Of a DNA stretch of 64,000 nt, positions 34,286-47,065 are shown one piece after another. Origin of the DNA: Chlamydoabsidia padenii (taxonomy: Eukaryota; Mucoromycota; Mucoromycetes; Mucorales; Cunninghamellaceae); the NCBI GenBank assembly GCA_025330725.1, contig JAIWND010000026.1, positions 248,001 to 312,000 of the forward strand, in the 5' to 3' direction. Position 1 is the first letter of the stretch. Each line of letters begins with the position of its first letter. The notes under the pieces are model-generated. The model was not told the DNA's origin. It searched no databases and saw nothing but the letters and a program-made list of their open reading frames with translations. Made by a program: the position numbers and the translations under genes.

Positions 34286-35506
34286 CTATTCTTTATTGTA
34301 GATCGGCCAGTCGCTATAATCTGTAGTGAGCATAGCCTTGCGACCAACCATTCGACGGCCAAACAGAGTAGCATCACGTAAATATCGGCATCTTCGTACG
34401 AGAGACCGAACGAGAGCATCAGGTGGAGTGAGAGATCCGCGAACTTCGAGGATACTTAGAAAAGACGATTGAAGAGTGCTGATGACAGTATAGACAGTAC
34501 CAATAGTCCAATGGGCAGATACACGAAGAATACTGAGATTCATGTGTCGTTGGATGAGACGGACAAGGTCGCGTTGGGTGATATTCTTGTCGTAGATGTT
34601 GAGTTCGTAAAGATTAGGAAAATAGCAAATCAAGCGATCGTCAAAGCTGACCGCCTGTACCAAGTCGTCTACATGTATATCGTCGTCGCTTTCATAATCC
34701 TGATCGCTGTCGTTTTTCCTGCCAAATCGATTCATCCGCATGATTTGAGCGCGAGACGGGTGCCAGTTTGGTTCCTTGCCCTTCTTTTCGCCATACCTTC
34801 GCATTCGATTGCCCACCATCCGGATGACCGACCCGTAATTCCAGTTGTCTTCGTTGTCCATCAGTTCTTGTTGTATATTTTGACCAGTGGCCACATCAGT
34901 GGGGATAAGTCGTGAAGGAAGCTGTTCGTCAGGGGGTCGTCGAGAGCGGAGAGGGAGCACCGCCGATAAAAACGCACAATTTTCCAAAGTCAGACAAAGG
35001 AATGGGCATTTGCGAGCCAAAAAGAGAGCAAAAGGAGACAGTCGGTCGCACTTATCAAGTGTAAGGGAATACAGATTCTTATAATGTTCGGATAAAATGG
35101 TCATGCTGCGATCGCCAATAGATAAATGTCGGAGACGAAGTTCGGTAATGTTGGGACAGAGAAGAGCAATGTGGTGTAAAGTTTGATAGTTTACAGAGGG
35201 CATATGACAGATATCCAGTTCTTCTAACAATGGTGTATGATTGAGGACCAGCATCATCGTCGTAGTAGAATCGTGGCATCTAAAAGACAGTTTACGAATC
35301 CGGTGACCAAGAGGAGACAAGGGTTGTATAAAGTGGTGGTGATAAAGTAAAAGACTTCGTAAAAGTTCGCCTGAATTAGCTGGTGCTGGTGCATCCCATA
35401 ATAGTGGAGTCGCCGCCTTGTTGAAGTTTTTATTGACGAGAGCACACTGGTATAGATCACCTACAATATCGAGGTTTTCCAAGATCAAAGTCACCACGTC
35501 AGTCAT
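34286..35506 (-). CDS. F-box/leucine-rich-repeat-like protein
   Basis: Single exon of 406 residues. The N-terminus (VVTLILENLDIVGDLYQCAL, then VNKNFNKAATPLLWD) has the spacing of an F-box, normally a Skp1-binding domain of SCF ubiquitin ligases. It is followed by irregular leucine-rich repeats (LLEELDICHMPSVNYQTLHH, NITELRLRHLSIGD, NLYSLTLDKCDRLSPFALFL). A middle insert is charged (DSDQDYESDDDIHVDD). It lies head-to-tail with a second F-box-like gene and shares architecture but little direct identity with it, so they may be old paralogues. The motif GCGGGATTTAAAA sits at 35575-35587, about 70 bp upstream of the ATG. The substrate is unknown. Introns are absent, unlike most neighbours. Confidence 0.82.
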   Translation of the reverse strand: MTDVVTLILENLDIVGDLYQCALVNKNFNKAATPLLWDAPAPANSGELLRSLLLYHHHFIQPLSPLGHRIRKLSFRCHDSTTTMMLVLNHTPLLEELDICHMPSVNYQTLHHIALLCPNITELRLRHLSIGDRSMTILSEHYKNLYSLTLDKCDRLSPFALFLARKCPFLCLTLENCAFLSAVLPLRSRRPPDEQLPSRLIPTDVATGQNIQQELMDNEDNWNYGSVIRMVGNRMRRYGEKKGKEPNWHPSRAQIMRMNRFGRKNDSDQDYESDDDIHVDDLVQAVSFDDRLICYFPNLYELNIYDKNITQRDLVRLIQRHMNLSILRVSAHWTIGTVYTVISTLQSSFLSILEVRGSLTPPDALVRSLVRRCRYLRDATLFGRRMVGRKAMLTTDYSDWPIYNKE

Positions 35507-35755
35507 TTAATTGAAGAAAATAAAAAAAGAAGACGAAGAAGAAAAAACGCTAAGTTTTAATCTTTTAATCCATGGCGGGATTTAAAACCATATATGGTTT
35601 TTTTCAACTATCCATTATCCTTGACTGGCAGTCATCATATTAAGATTGTCATTCCTGCCACCATAAATCATATTAACCACACACAAATGTTAATTATAAA
35701 GAAGGCACAGACATGGGTATATACAGATAGATTTTATTAAAGATACAAAAAATTA

Positions 35756-37063
35756 TTATAACGGTCTAACAGGAGGGGGGCCAAAAGAGAAAAATCCAGT
35801 AGTAGAATGATAGACAATTGGAGGTGTAGGAGGAAGCGACGTAAAAGTACCGTTTCGAATAGCCTCGATCTTTGTCGCATCTAATCGATTTCCACCATAG
35901 TATCTTCCAAGGTGATAACAGGAATCCAATTCAATCCGTTTCAGGTTGGGAGCTGTCATGATAAGTTGTTTCAAAGTGTCTTTTGAGAGATTTCCCACAT
36001 TTTCACCAAGACAAAGAGATTCCAAGTGAGGAGTGGCGATGACAGGTAAGAGAATATCCATATTAGGCCGACAGTGAAGAAGAGTGATCGATTGCAGTTT
36101 AGGGTGAGCCTTGAAGAATGGTACAAGTGAAGTATGGTCGATATGAGAGATGCTCGGGTGTGGATCCCTTTCTTCACGTTCCTTTTCATTCGAATCATCA
36201 TCATCGTAGTATTCGCGGCCTCCACCACTACCATGATAGTTATCGTAGCTGTCGTAACTGTCACGATCACTAAAATCATCGTCATATACAAAAGGCACCT
36301 CACCTTTGCCGTTGAGAGTAAAATGGGTGAGTTGTCGGAATACGCTTCGTCGTCCTTTTCTTCGGTGTTGTAAGAGTCGCTTCAAAAAGTCATTGGTGGC
36401 ATCAGGTGGTAAAATGAGTTCGAGTTCGAGCAGTTTGGTGAATCGTGCCAGTTGAGGTGCAGTCGCAGGTGATATCGTCAATGGCCAGCGGTCTAGTACC
36501 AGTCGTTTTAAGGGCAGAATCGTTATCGGTTCAAGGGTGTTGATAGTCGCGCAATGATGGATCTCCACACCAAGTATACGAGGACACAATTTTGCGATAA
36601 ACTGTAATGATAGTGCTGTAACGTTGATTTTCTCGAGTGAGATGTATTCAAGTCGAGCACAAAAGAAGGTGACGTATTGCATTACTTCGTCATTAAAATT
36701 GGTCACCTCGTTTATCTTGAGCTTTTTTAGCATACGTGTATGACTAAGAATCAAGGCCACAGTATCCACCAAGTCGGATTCACTAAAAGCAAGATACTGG
36801 ATAACGTCGTTGAGAGGGACAGGATGGAGAGAGCTTGGATGTTGTCGGCACCATATAAGACTTTGTAATAGTTTGGATGAGTTGACGAGGTGGTAATTTT
36901 TGCTGTGGTGATAGCAGATCATTGGCGTCCCCCATAATCTTGGATTAAGCATATTGTAAAAGCGCTTGTTGAGAAGAGCCATCTGGTTCACCGAGCGAGG
37001 AGTATTGATATTGTTTAGAATCAATTCCAAGATTACCATGGGAAGTTGACAAAGGGTAGACAT
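35756..37063 (-). CDS. F-box/leucine-rich-repeat-like protein
   Basis: Single exon of 435 residues. The F-box-like start is LPMVILELILNNINTPRSVN followed by ALLNKRFYNMLNPRLWG. LRR-like segments follow (MLKKLKINEVTNFNDEVMQY, LEYISLEKINVTALSLQFIA, LKRLVLDRWPLTI, LQSITLLHCRPNMDILLPVI, NLKRIELDSCYHLG). An Asp/Ser/Tyr/Gly-rich insert interrupts them at about residues 270-300. It is a probable substrate receptor of an SCF ligase, by family. The motif GCAAATCCCG lies at 37154-37163, about 90 bp upstream of the start. Like its downstream neighbour it lacks introns. Confidence 0.83.
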   Translation of the reverse strand: MSTLCQLPMVILELILNNINTPRSVNQMALLNKRFYNMLNPRLWGTPMICYHHSKNYHLVNSSKLLQSLIWCRQHPSSLHPVPLNDVIQYLAFSESDLVDTVALILSHTRMLKKLKINEVTNFNDEVMQYVTFFCARLEYISLEKINVTALSLQFIAKLCPRILGVEIHHCATINTLEPITILPLKRLVLDRWPLTISPATAPQLARFTKLLELELILPPDATNDFLKRLLQHRRKGRRSVFRQLTHFTLNGKGEVPFVYDDDFSDRDSYDSYDNYHGSGGGREYYDDDDSNEKEREERDPHPSISHIDHTSLVPFFKAHPKLQSITLLHCRPNMDILLPVIATPHLESLCLGENVGNLSKDTLKQLIMTAPNLKRIELDSCYHLGRYYGGNRLDATKIEAIRNGTFTSLPPTPPIVYHSTTGFFSFGPPPVRPL

Positions 37064-37355
37064 GGTGTTTTATAAAATAGAGAGAGAGAGAGAAGTAAAG
37101 AAGAGGCGCGAGGAGTTTTTGAATTCAAAATCATCAAAGGTCATGATTTTTATGCAAATCCCGACATGGAGAATTGAGTTTCTGCCAGTGTGCCCGTAGA
37201 CCAGATCAAATAAAAAAAGGTTGGATCAAGCTATTTCCAACAGTATAGCATCGAACAAACAATGTTTCGATTTATTATTCAAAGAGTGTATATAAAGGGG
37301 GATGGATATATAAACAAGATAAAAGCTATTGCTACAGGGGGAAGGTTAATAGTAA

Positions 37356-40300
37356 CTAAACTAAGGATACTTCTACCAGCGATTTGACCAGTAACAGCTT
37401 ACTGATCAGATATTTGTTAGAGTCATCGGACTCCAAGGTTGTTGTCACCACTTCAGCACCGATGATTCGGCTACAGCATTGACATTGGAAGGGACGATAC
37501 ACGATTCTGTCCACAGAGTGCCAGTGAACATCCGTGTATGTTGCTGTTGTTGTTGCACATGTTGGTTGAATCAAATAGCCGCTGGTATCGTTGTCCCCGC
37601 CACATGCTTTCCATAAAGATTTCTTCAAGTCCATTTCCAAAACCGCCACAGGGATATTCGAATTTGGTTGTTCCGCGAGGTTGTAAAGATAATGCAGATA
37701 AGTGGATCGGGATTTGAAGGCGAAAGGTTCGAATGTGGCCACCATTTGTTGTTTATCACACTCGCGGCACGATACAACGTATTGACGAGATTGTTCATTA
37801 GAAGAGATAGATAATTGTTGCATATGATCTTCATTGGTGGTATGGTCGTCTTGCTGCCGCTGCTGGTATTGTTCCTGCTGATGATGTTCCTGTTGATGAG
37901 GTTCCTGTTCCTGCTGTTCCTGTCGATGCAATTGTACTTGATAACGTTGTACTTCTTGTGTCACCAGTTCATGCTGTATTTCGATGCTTGATTGAGATGT
38001 AGGTCCAGGAGTAGTGTCTTCTAAAAGTCGTAATTTTGTAAATTCGGCGAGATCATTCATGATTGCACCAAAGTTGTCGTTTCTGAATACACATAGCTTT
38101 TTGATCCATTTTGATAAATTAAGAGAGTTTCTACCATCCATAAAGCGTTCTTCCAGTAAGATAATTGCCCCTAAATACCATTGTTCATTAACATAGGAAG
38201 AAGAAGAAGAAAATAGTTAGCATAAGGAGAGTAAATGACTATATGTTCTTACCCCAATCATTGCGATGTCGAATACATCTTCCCAAAGCCTGGTTGATGG
38301 CTACAAATGGCATGTTAGTCAATTCTTTTCTTTTTTTTTTTTTTTTTTTTTTTTCCTACCCCGGAAAGCTTGTATAGTGTACCTATTGTTGAGAGAGATC
38401 GAGATGAGATGGATTAGTGTCTGTGATTAGGTTTAATAAACAATCAGGATAGTAAAAAGTACTTACCAATGGTCACCAGTTAAATAATTTTCTTCTTCAC
38501 TGGACTTTAAATCGTTGTAAGCCTTTTTCAGTATAACCTTGTTATCCTTGCTATTGTAATAAAAGACAGAGAGAGAATAAGGTTAGAGTTGAAGTGTTAT
38601 ATGTCTTCTTCAGAGGAGACTTTACCACATCGGATAAGGAATACCAGTAGCAATGACGGCACGGCAGTAGTTGTTGTTAAAGTCGATTCCTTCAGATACC
38701 TTGCCCCTATACACCTACAGAGTGTGACAAAAAGATAGTGTGTTAGTATCATGCCCAAATCCGATAGCATCATCCATAGTGGTTTAAAAATACCTACAGC
38801 AAAAAAAATCGCACCATCCACAGGCCCCGTGCTTGATTCCGCCTTTTTGATATAGTTGTAAAACTTTTGCAAGGTTCGATTGAAATGTCCAGTTGATCCT
38901 AAACGTGGTTCTATTGTATTAAAAAATGTAAATGAGTATCAATTTTGGTTCGTATAAGAATGCGTGTATGATCATTCATTACCTTTTATCACATGTTTCT
39001 TTGCTTTTATGCGATCGAGAAGACCAGTTTTCTAATCAAATAATAAAAAATGAGATTTCACCATTGCTAAGTTGTCAGTTTTACCTCCCATCGATCATGC
39101 AGCTTTTCCAGAAGGACATATGATGTTACAAATACAAGGATACCATACGGTACGGCTTTACAAATACCAAGGATAGCTATAAAAAAAAAGTAAAACCATG
39201 TTAATAGACAACACCCGGTTGCTTTTACCACTACATTACCTTCGCCAATGTCATCTTGGTAAGCCTTGGTTGAAGTGACTGTATATATCCCCTTGAGTGG
39301 CTTTCTACTTGGCCTACATGTTAAAAAAAGAAAGATGGGATCAAATCAGTATCAATCACGACTTGATTTTATTTCTTGGTTGACTTACCCGTACGGAATG
39401 TTCTGCACAAATACTTGGGATGACTTGATTACGTGATTTGCTTCGAGAGTGATTGGACTAGGTGTCAAGGTGAAGCCCAATTACTGTAAATTAGTACCGC
39501 TTTGTTGCCATTTCCATAGATTTCTCTGTTTACTTACAACTTGGTTCCTAGTTCGGCTTCAAAGGTGATGACCTAATACAACGTAAACAGCATTGGTTGG
39601 TGATAAATGTAGCAATGATATGAGGTATCTACTTACGGGGTTTAGGGTACCACTTGTCAAAATAATAGAATGCGCCTTTTTGGATATATCTTGAAAGATC
39701 ACGGCAGGGTTCATGCACCTATAAAATAACACATATCGAATCAGTATAGGACATTTCCATAGGATCCATCAACTTACCAAAGTCCCATTTTTCTTTCCCA
39801 TCTTCGTTCTAATACATAAATAAAAAAACAGGATAGATTAGTGAATGTTTTGAATATTATGCCATACTACAGTGCCTTTTACCTGTATAATTTGTGCTTT
39901 TGTTCTTCATCAAAACTAGGTGGTAATCTTCGTGGTAGCGTTTTGATTTATCACAAATGTATTTTGTCACCAGTAGCAATTCTATCATATATAAAGAGAG
40001 AGAAAGTGGTCAGTCCTCCAGTCATTCTTATCCTCCCCCTCTTTTTTTTTTTTTACTTTCAAAGTTATTCAAAGAGGCCACCGATAGATGAGTTCGATGC
40101 ATTTGTTCTTGACTGTCCTGTGTATCATGTGTCTGGGCCCGCATTCGCTCCGCATGTCTGCATACCAACGAATACGCAGGGTATAAGGTTTTTCTAAGAG
40201 TAACCGCATTGATGCTGAAGGCTTCGTCGAGGGTCTCTCTGAGTTCATCACCTGTTGGTAGCCTATATAAATAAAATAAAAACATTATGAGCAATGTATT

Positions 40301-42147
40301 TTAAGCGATCATAACCTTGTCTTTTATAGCTTCTACTTTACTTACACGCAAAGATCTTGGTCGCTTTCCTTTTTATCAAAGACAGTGCCGCTCTTGTTCA
40401 TCCACTGGGTTATATATCCTAACAACTAGATTTGATAAAATAAAGGTGTGCCAATTAGTATCAGGGTGTAAATCTTCTTTTGTATTCTACTTACATCCAA
40501 TAGATGAATATGCGCTTTTTGCAGGTATCCATTCTCGATGACATGGCGGAGTTCCAGTGCAATCACGTTCACAGTCAAATCATCCATTTCAAATGTACCT
40601 GCCTCCCGCGAGGCAGTTTCAATATTGTGTGCTATAATGATAAAGTCCAGTTAAAAGATAGTATTAGTATCGATCCTGTAACTTTCATCCCTTGATTAAC
40701 AAACCTTCATCCAAGATAATGATATTGTTGGCGGTATCGATATTCATCGCATTTCGTATAACTAGAGTTTGACAACAGACAAACAATAAAAAGAAGTTTA
40801 GTGATACTTTTGATTCCCATGCCCATGATTGCTTTTGCAACATAAAAAAACTTTACTTACTAGGATCGATAAGATAATTATAAGGACAAATTATAAGTTC
40901 CGCCGTGTCTGCAAGTTGCCTTGACACATAATATGGACACCCTAGGTTGAAGTAAATGAGTAAAAAAAAAAAAAATCGAGGTTAGTTGAGATTATTAAAG
41001 TTACAGTACCTACCTCCAACTTGGCGACCAAGGAGACTTAAATCTTCAATGTCCCAGATTTCCTTTGAACCACCAGGTTGAATTCGGGGATCAGACATTA
41101 GATCATCCTTGTGGTTGTAGAATGAGCAGGAGCGAGTTTGGACCATATTGTTGCTGTCGTTATTGATAAAAGTAAAATCAGCGTATGTAGTATATTAGTG
41201 TGTTCTTCACTTACCAGTCATCATCCTTGTGTTCTGATTTGGATACATTATGATGGACTAAAAACAATATATAAAAAAAAAGGTTTGTTTAGTTAATGCA
41301 GCTTTTCTTTTCTTTCTCCGGGTTTCCTGTGTCACTTACTGCAATACTGTTCCCTACTACCTAATACCGTCATTTCTATAGCAAACAAGAAGAAGAAGAT
41401 GGTGGTCAGTTTGACGACAAAAGCGTATCCTAGCATTCATACGTTATTTACTTACTAGGTCGATAAGGTGTATGGCCTTTGAGTTCACCAATTAGTTGAG
41501 AGACTTGTTTATGCCTAGAAATAAATGCATATCAGATCCATATTGTTTAGTACGTTTTATTACTACTTACGTTCGACTTCCAACATAGATCTTTGGTAAA
41601 GGCATTGGTTCGGGCATCAAATCGTATTCGTCCGAGTCATCCATATCCATATAGTCGATTAATTCTTTTTCATCCAAGTTGATAAAGCTGTTGTTGCTTT
41701 GACTATTTTGCTTGTTGTTGATTTGGTTGTTTCGTTTCATGTTTTTGCTGCTTGAGACAAGCAAGTCATGCCGTTCTTTGTGCCGTCTTTCTTTTTCTTT
41801 GTCCACCCAAGCTGAGAGACCGAATCATGAAAACAAAAAGATCATTAATACACACACTTTACAAGTTATTCCACTTTTACCCAAAGCAGCACATAGTAAA
41901 GCCAGTGATTTTCCAGAGCCTAGAAAGAGAAAGAGGGGGGAGGAAGTAAGTTACCTGCTTGATCTGATTACTTTTTATGAGTTGGGTTGTTACCTGTCGG
42001 ACTTTCCAAAACAGCGTGTTGTTTCTTATGGAGAGCTTCGATGATCTAAATTTTGAAAAATAAGACAGTTATATGGCGTGTTTTCATTTTTTATCACGGT
42101 ATTAAAGCTTACCTTGGACATCATTTGTATCTGGGCTTGATCTAATA

Positions 42148-42205
<58 letters not shown>

Positions 42206-42698
42206 GGGGGGAGTGAGTTTAACAAGTCAGAATTATTACATATCGTTTGTACTTACAAGGCTGGAATGGAAACTTGATACGGACACCATTGATTGGAATC
42301 GTCTTGAATGTTGTTGATGTAGGCACAGAAGAATCAATCCTTTCAGGTTGAAAATTCAAGCCTGTTTGATGGCATGGTTTACAAGGAGAATCAGAGTTGG
42401 TGTGTTCAGGGTCGACCAAAGGAGAGTCACTTTGTTGAGTATCAGTCACTATAAGAGTAAAAAGTAGAATGATTAGTAGACAAGGTTACAATAAATGTTT
42501 GAGTCAAGTACCTAGTTCAGGTGTTGACAATAAAGGCCGTTTGTAGGACCTCGGTAATGTTTCATCGAAGGTGGCTGGTAAAGTGCGCCGTTTCCTGCCA
42601 CCAGTTCCATCACCGATAAGAATATCCATAGGCGTTTCGTCAAAATAGTAGAATGGATTGGGAAGATCTTTATTGTTAAAATCTTGAGACGAAGTCAT
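37356..42698 (-). CDS. FANCJ/BRIP1-type Fe-S DNA helicase
   Basis: 5'-3' superfamily-2 helicase of the XPD/FANCJ/RTEL1/CHL1 group, acting in crosslink repair and G-quadruplex resolution. Around twenty exons. The N-terminus is [20 protein letters not shown]. Helicase blocks in order: [12 protein letters not shown] (Q-motif region), [20 protein letters not shown] (Walker A, split by an intron near 41925), [19 protein letters not shown] (Ia), Fe-S cysteines in YCIHH, DDDC, RSCSFY and [20 protein letters not shown], and IIILDEAHNIE (DEAH). Near the end is [13 protein letters not shown], followed by [20 protein letters not shown]. These match FANCJ better than CHL1 or RAD3. After the helicase there is a Gln/His-rich run and a Cys-containing module (CRECDKQ ... 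[11 protein letters not shown]). The intron near 42151-42201 is dominated by A51. Confidence 0.88.
42151..42201. repeat. A51 homopolymer in a FANCJ intron
   Basis: Fifty-one consecutive A on the plus strand, followed by AG7. On the gene (minus) strand this is a C/T tract of about 60 nt immediately upstream of the GCTTATTAG acceptor, so it acts as an extreme polypyrimidine tract. Its length may not be exact in the assembly. Confidence 0.8.
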
Positions 42699-42849
42699 TA
42701 GAAGAGGAAGAAGGCAAAAAATAAAAAATTCAAATCCAAAAGTAGATATATTTTAAAAACCCGACTTCATCTAGTGGTTTATTTTATGAAGGGGGAGGAC
42801 TTGTAGCCTATCAAATTACTATTTAACTAAATCACTATGTAATAAACTA

Positions 42850-45417
42850 TTATATGGATTCAACATAGAGCTTTTCCAGAAAGTGTTCCAGATCGTTCTT
42901 GTGTATTTGTAATACAGATGTTTCGAAGCTGTCAAAGGAAGTTCGAGCGTTGGTTTGTACGGAAGCTTTTCGGAAAGCGCTGCCAAAACGACTATAGAAA
43001 CAAGGTAATAAGTAAAAGTCCCCCCTTTTTTATATGTATATCATTTGTATCATACTTTTTCCGCACATCACCAAAAGTGGGTGCTCCAGTGTTTGCCACC
43101 ACCAAATATGAATCGTGTTCTTCATCCAAGGAGGCTATCACAAAAGGTAGATTTCTTCGCCCATGTTCCTGTGTAACACAAAAAAATGCATAATGACAGT
43201 TAGTAGCGTGATTTTTGAAGGGAGAGAAGGAGAGGAGAGCTTACCCGATAAGCATCTGTCAGAAACAGTGCCAGTTTAGAAAGTGTCAATGGATGTTGGA
43301 ATAAAGGTAGGTCCGGTCCATCCTTGATAAGTACCATTCGGAAGCTTTTGAGCGTTCTTGTGGTTTTCTTTTCGATGATGGCCGTTCCTTGTCGTACGAT
43401 GGCCTTTTGTATTTTCATGCATAATCCAATACCTCTTCGTATACCGTCGATGCTACGTAAAAGAAAAAGTGAATAAAAAGCCACATATCTATCTACAGTT
43501 TCATACATCTCTTTTTTTGCTTTTCTTTTACCTGTTCAAAGAGTCGTATGATGTGTAAAAGTTTCGCATCCACCACCTCCTTCGTACACTACCGAGATCT
43601 GTATCATTAGCATTTGTTGAATCATTCAGTTCACCCCAATCTTGATCGTCGTTCCAATTGACAGATTCACCTAGGGCAGCAGCAGCAGAAGGACTTGTTT
43701 CCAGTAAGGTGGCCAAAGCATAAACAACATCACTGGCAGATAAGCGATATTTCCAACCATATGTCCTCGAGAAGCTGGGGAAGCATATATCAGTTAATCC
43801 ATACATGGGTGCTACTGTTTCGATCTTGTTTCGTAGAATGTTTTTCAAATCCATGTCCATATGGGTATATACTTGGTGACATTGTTGGAGTGAGAATCTA
43901 TCAAAAAAAAAAAAAAAAAAAAAAAAAATCAAGTTAATTAAACATATTAGTGAGTTCGAATCTATACTTTTTTAATAATGAACTTACCCCATCCTTGCAA
44001 ACATATTGTTTAGGCGCTTTTGACCAAATTCTCGCCATACACCGAGTTTACTTGCCACATAGCCAGAATGGAACATACTGTCATAGAGACTCCAATGTCG
44101 GAAGAGCATAAATCGGTATTCGTCTTCGCATTGGATGGAATCCTCTGCTGTTGTTATAGATCCAGATCCACCTTGTGTTGATAAGTTGAATAGGGCCACA
44201 TCGTCACTAAATAGTTTTACATATTCCATATATTTTGCTGTATCATTTCGTTCAAAGATGTATTGAGCCGTAACACCTGTAATGGCGAGCCTATTGATTT
44301 TTTTTTTTTTTTTCAAAAAAGAAAAAGACATTAGATTAATCCATTATTAACATTCATGCATCATCCTTACCACAATAGTTCATTATCTGTTTTCCCCAGT
44401 TGATTTGCCAGTATATACATTTGTCCTGCTGATGAATTGGCGTAGTTGTAGCTACTGTAATATTCACGGATCTTTGCTCTCCGTTGTTTGAATTGAGCCC
44501 GTTTCTATACAATGGTGACACGAAGAATGGGATCAAGTAGGTGTCAAGTGAGGGAGAATAATCATGTATTTACTTACCTTCAAGTAGGAATCATTATTTA
44601 GTTTCCGTCGTTGTCGCGGCCGATCACTTTGCACCCTTCCATTATCATTATCATCATCATCATCATCATCATCCTCGTCGTCATCGTCGTCGTCGTCGTG
44701 AGCATGCCCACCTTCGTCTTCTTCGTCAGAGGGAGGACGATACTAAAACAGCATAAAAAATAAAGGGGTGAGTTCATAGTCTTGTTCGTTCATCGTTTCG
44801 CAAAGTTGACTTACGAATAATTTATCGAATATTTCGATTATTTCCTCCATTCTTTCATTGTCGTCGTCGTCGTCAAATACACAAATGTTGTTATCCCCTA
44901 CAATGTTGTCCATATTCAGAGGTCGATGGCTGTCAATAATATAAAGAGTGACTAGGTTGTTGAGCTCTAAATGTTTTGAGACGTCCACGACTCCACCACA
45001 GTTAATTAGGATAATGGTTCGTAGCTATTCAGGATATAAAAAAAAAAAGTTTAGTACATGATCTATCATTTATGCAGGTAACAGTGATGCCCTTTGACTC
45101 TTCCTTCCTTACCTGTTCATCCTTGACTACTAGTTCAGTGTTGGCTTTCTCCAAGTCTTGGTATCCAGACACAGGAACAATCTTGTGTTGAATGATATCC
45201 CGTTTTAGTAGTGACTATAATGAAAGAAAGGAATGAGAGTGCATTGGTGAGTATTACAGTAGAGTATCAGTTCAACCTTTTTTTTTACCTGTAATATTTT
45301 ACAACAACAAATTGCATCGACGTCAGGGGCGACAAATATAATGCAGTTTCCTTTCAAGGAATCCTGTTTGATTCGTTCATAGGCTTGTATGTATCGATCT
45401 GAGGTTATACGAACCAT
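42850..45417 (-). CDS. CDC45: CDC45, replicative CMG helicase subunit
   Basis: Essential initiation factor that joins MCM2-7 and GINS to form the CMG helicase. The ATG at 45417 gives MVRITSDRYIQAYERIK, then the DHH-superfamily block IIFVAPDVDAICCCKIL. LRTIILINCGGVVDV and LVTLYIIDSHRPLNMDNI follow. A long acidic insert (Asp-rich, about 44640-44740) is typical of CDC45. Further family blocks are YILANQLGKTDNELLWLAITG, EYRFMLFRHWSLYDSMFHSGYVASKLGVW, LNNMFARMGFSLQQ, and the C-terminal SFRMVLIKDGPDLPLFQHPLTLSKLALFL and HFLEKLYVESI, with the stop at 42850-42852. Eight or nine introns interrupt it. It is divergent from the zf-C3H1 gene across a 184-bp shared promoter with the recurrent motif at 45508-45520. 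Confidence 0.95.
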
Positions 45418-45601
45418 AGATCAAGAAGTCAGGAGAAATAGACAAATAAAAGAGAGAAAGGAACTCGCGAAAAACACGATTTTTTTACTTTTTTTTTCTT
45501 CGGTTGATCGGGATTTCAAATGGGACAACCTGGTGAGAAGATAAATTTTTGTCGTCGCACTCCAAAACATCTTTTCTTTCTCTTTACTTTCCAACAAAAA
45601 C
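45418..45601. promoter_or_regulatory. Bidirectional promoter, CDC45 / zf-C3H1 gene
   Basis: 184 bp between two divergent ATGs. TCGGGATTTCAAA at 45508-45520 sits almost exactly at the centre, about 91-94 bp from each start codon, next to a T15-like run on the CDC45 side. This is the clearest single case of the recurrent motif acting as a shared promoter element, inferred from position only. Confidence 0.55.
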
Positions 45602-47034
45602 ATGGACTCTGATACAGTAAGTTAAAAATGAAACTAAATATGCTCCCCACCTCTTTAAACAATGGTCGCTTGTTGTAGTATGGTTTTTGATTGTTCTATA
45701 CTAACGCTGTTTTTTATATAAACTGGTAGGATGATAATGCATTTGTGACACCTCCAACGTCACCCCTTCCACAACACCTCGAAGAAGGTGACTCTATTGA
45801 ATTGATGGAATGGAAAATGGACACTATTGAAAAACACCTGGAAAAACTTGAAGAACAGAACAAGGTGGATGAACTCAATTACAAACGAATCGAGGCGCAG
45901 AAATCTACAAAGGCCAAGCGTTGGAAATTGAACATTGTAAACAAGTTGAAACGTAAAGGTGATACTGATAGGCATGATCCAGCTCTTGGGGTCCGCTCTG
46001 TGACAACTATTGAAAAGAAGGAACCACTACGACGAGTCAAGCCTGCCCCTATCCCTGAACGTTCTGGTCCTAGTGGCAGTGGTACCTCCAAAGTAAATCT
46101 TGGGAAACAACATGGTGATAACAAGTTGCAACAAGCTCCTGTCTCCAGTACATTACAACATCAAGAACCATGCTCTGCACCTGTTACCACTCCTCCAACA
46201 AACTCAGGCAGCACAACTACTGGTCAGCAACCGAAAGCACCAATCAACCTAACTTCTGTCTCCAGTCGTCCTTTGCCATTCAATCCTGTAGTGATAAAGA
46301 ACGAAGCGGCCATGGAAAATCCAAAGAACACCATTCGAAAAGAGCAAACACGACAAGCGGAAAAGTTGTATAATCAAGTCACCACCAACAGCAAGGTCAC
46401 TCAGCAAAGCAAGAAGGCGAAACATGATACGCCAAATAATCAACCTATCAATAACGTGGTCAAGGGCTCGGGCATTCAGCATGGGCAAACTCCAATAAAC
46501 TCTGGTGCAACTCGCAACACCACCCACTTTTTCCAGAACCAATTACCAGCTACAATTTCTGCAACCAAACGACCCCAGAACAATGGATATATGGTAAGAT
46601 ACAGAAAAGGAAAGGAAAATAGTCAAAACTAGATACTCATAACCATCTTCTATTTTAATCCAGCCAACCAGACCTTATGGAGATAACTTGCAGCATAACT
46701 TCTCATACCAGCTCAATGATTATTATCTACAAAATTACCGTTATCAATATCCTTCAACAACAAATCCGCCGGCAACACATTCTTACTATTCTCATTCAAC
46801 ATCGATGCATCGTCGGACCAGTCCTCCTCCTCCTCCTCCTCCTAAAGAACTTTCTCCACCTGTGATTCCACCTCCACCACCTCCACCTCCAACAACATCT
46901 TTTCCCACTTATTCTTCTTCACAAGTGGCGAATAAACAACAATCACCATCATCACATTCAGACAAAGTCCTAAAGGTAAATAAAACTCAAATGTTTAATC
47001 ACATATTATACAAAATGACTTACTTCTCTTTTAA

Positions 47035-47065
<31 letters not shown>

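Noticed and set aside
34469..34915. 148-codon plus-strand frame inside the F-box gene
   Set aside because: Antisense shadow of the minus-strand coding sequence.
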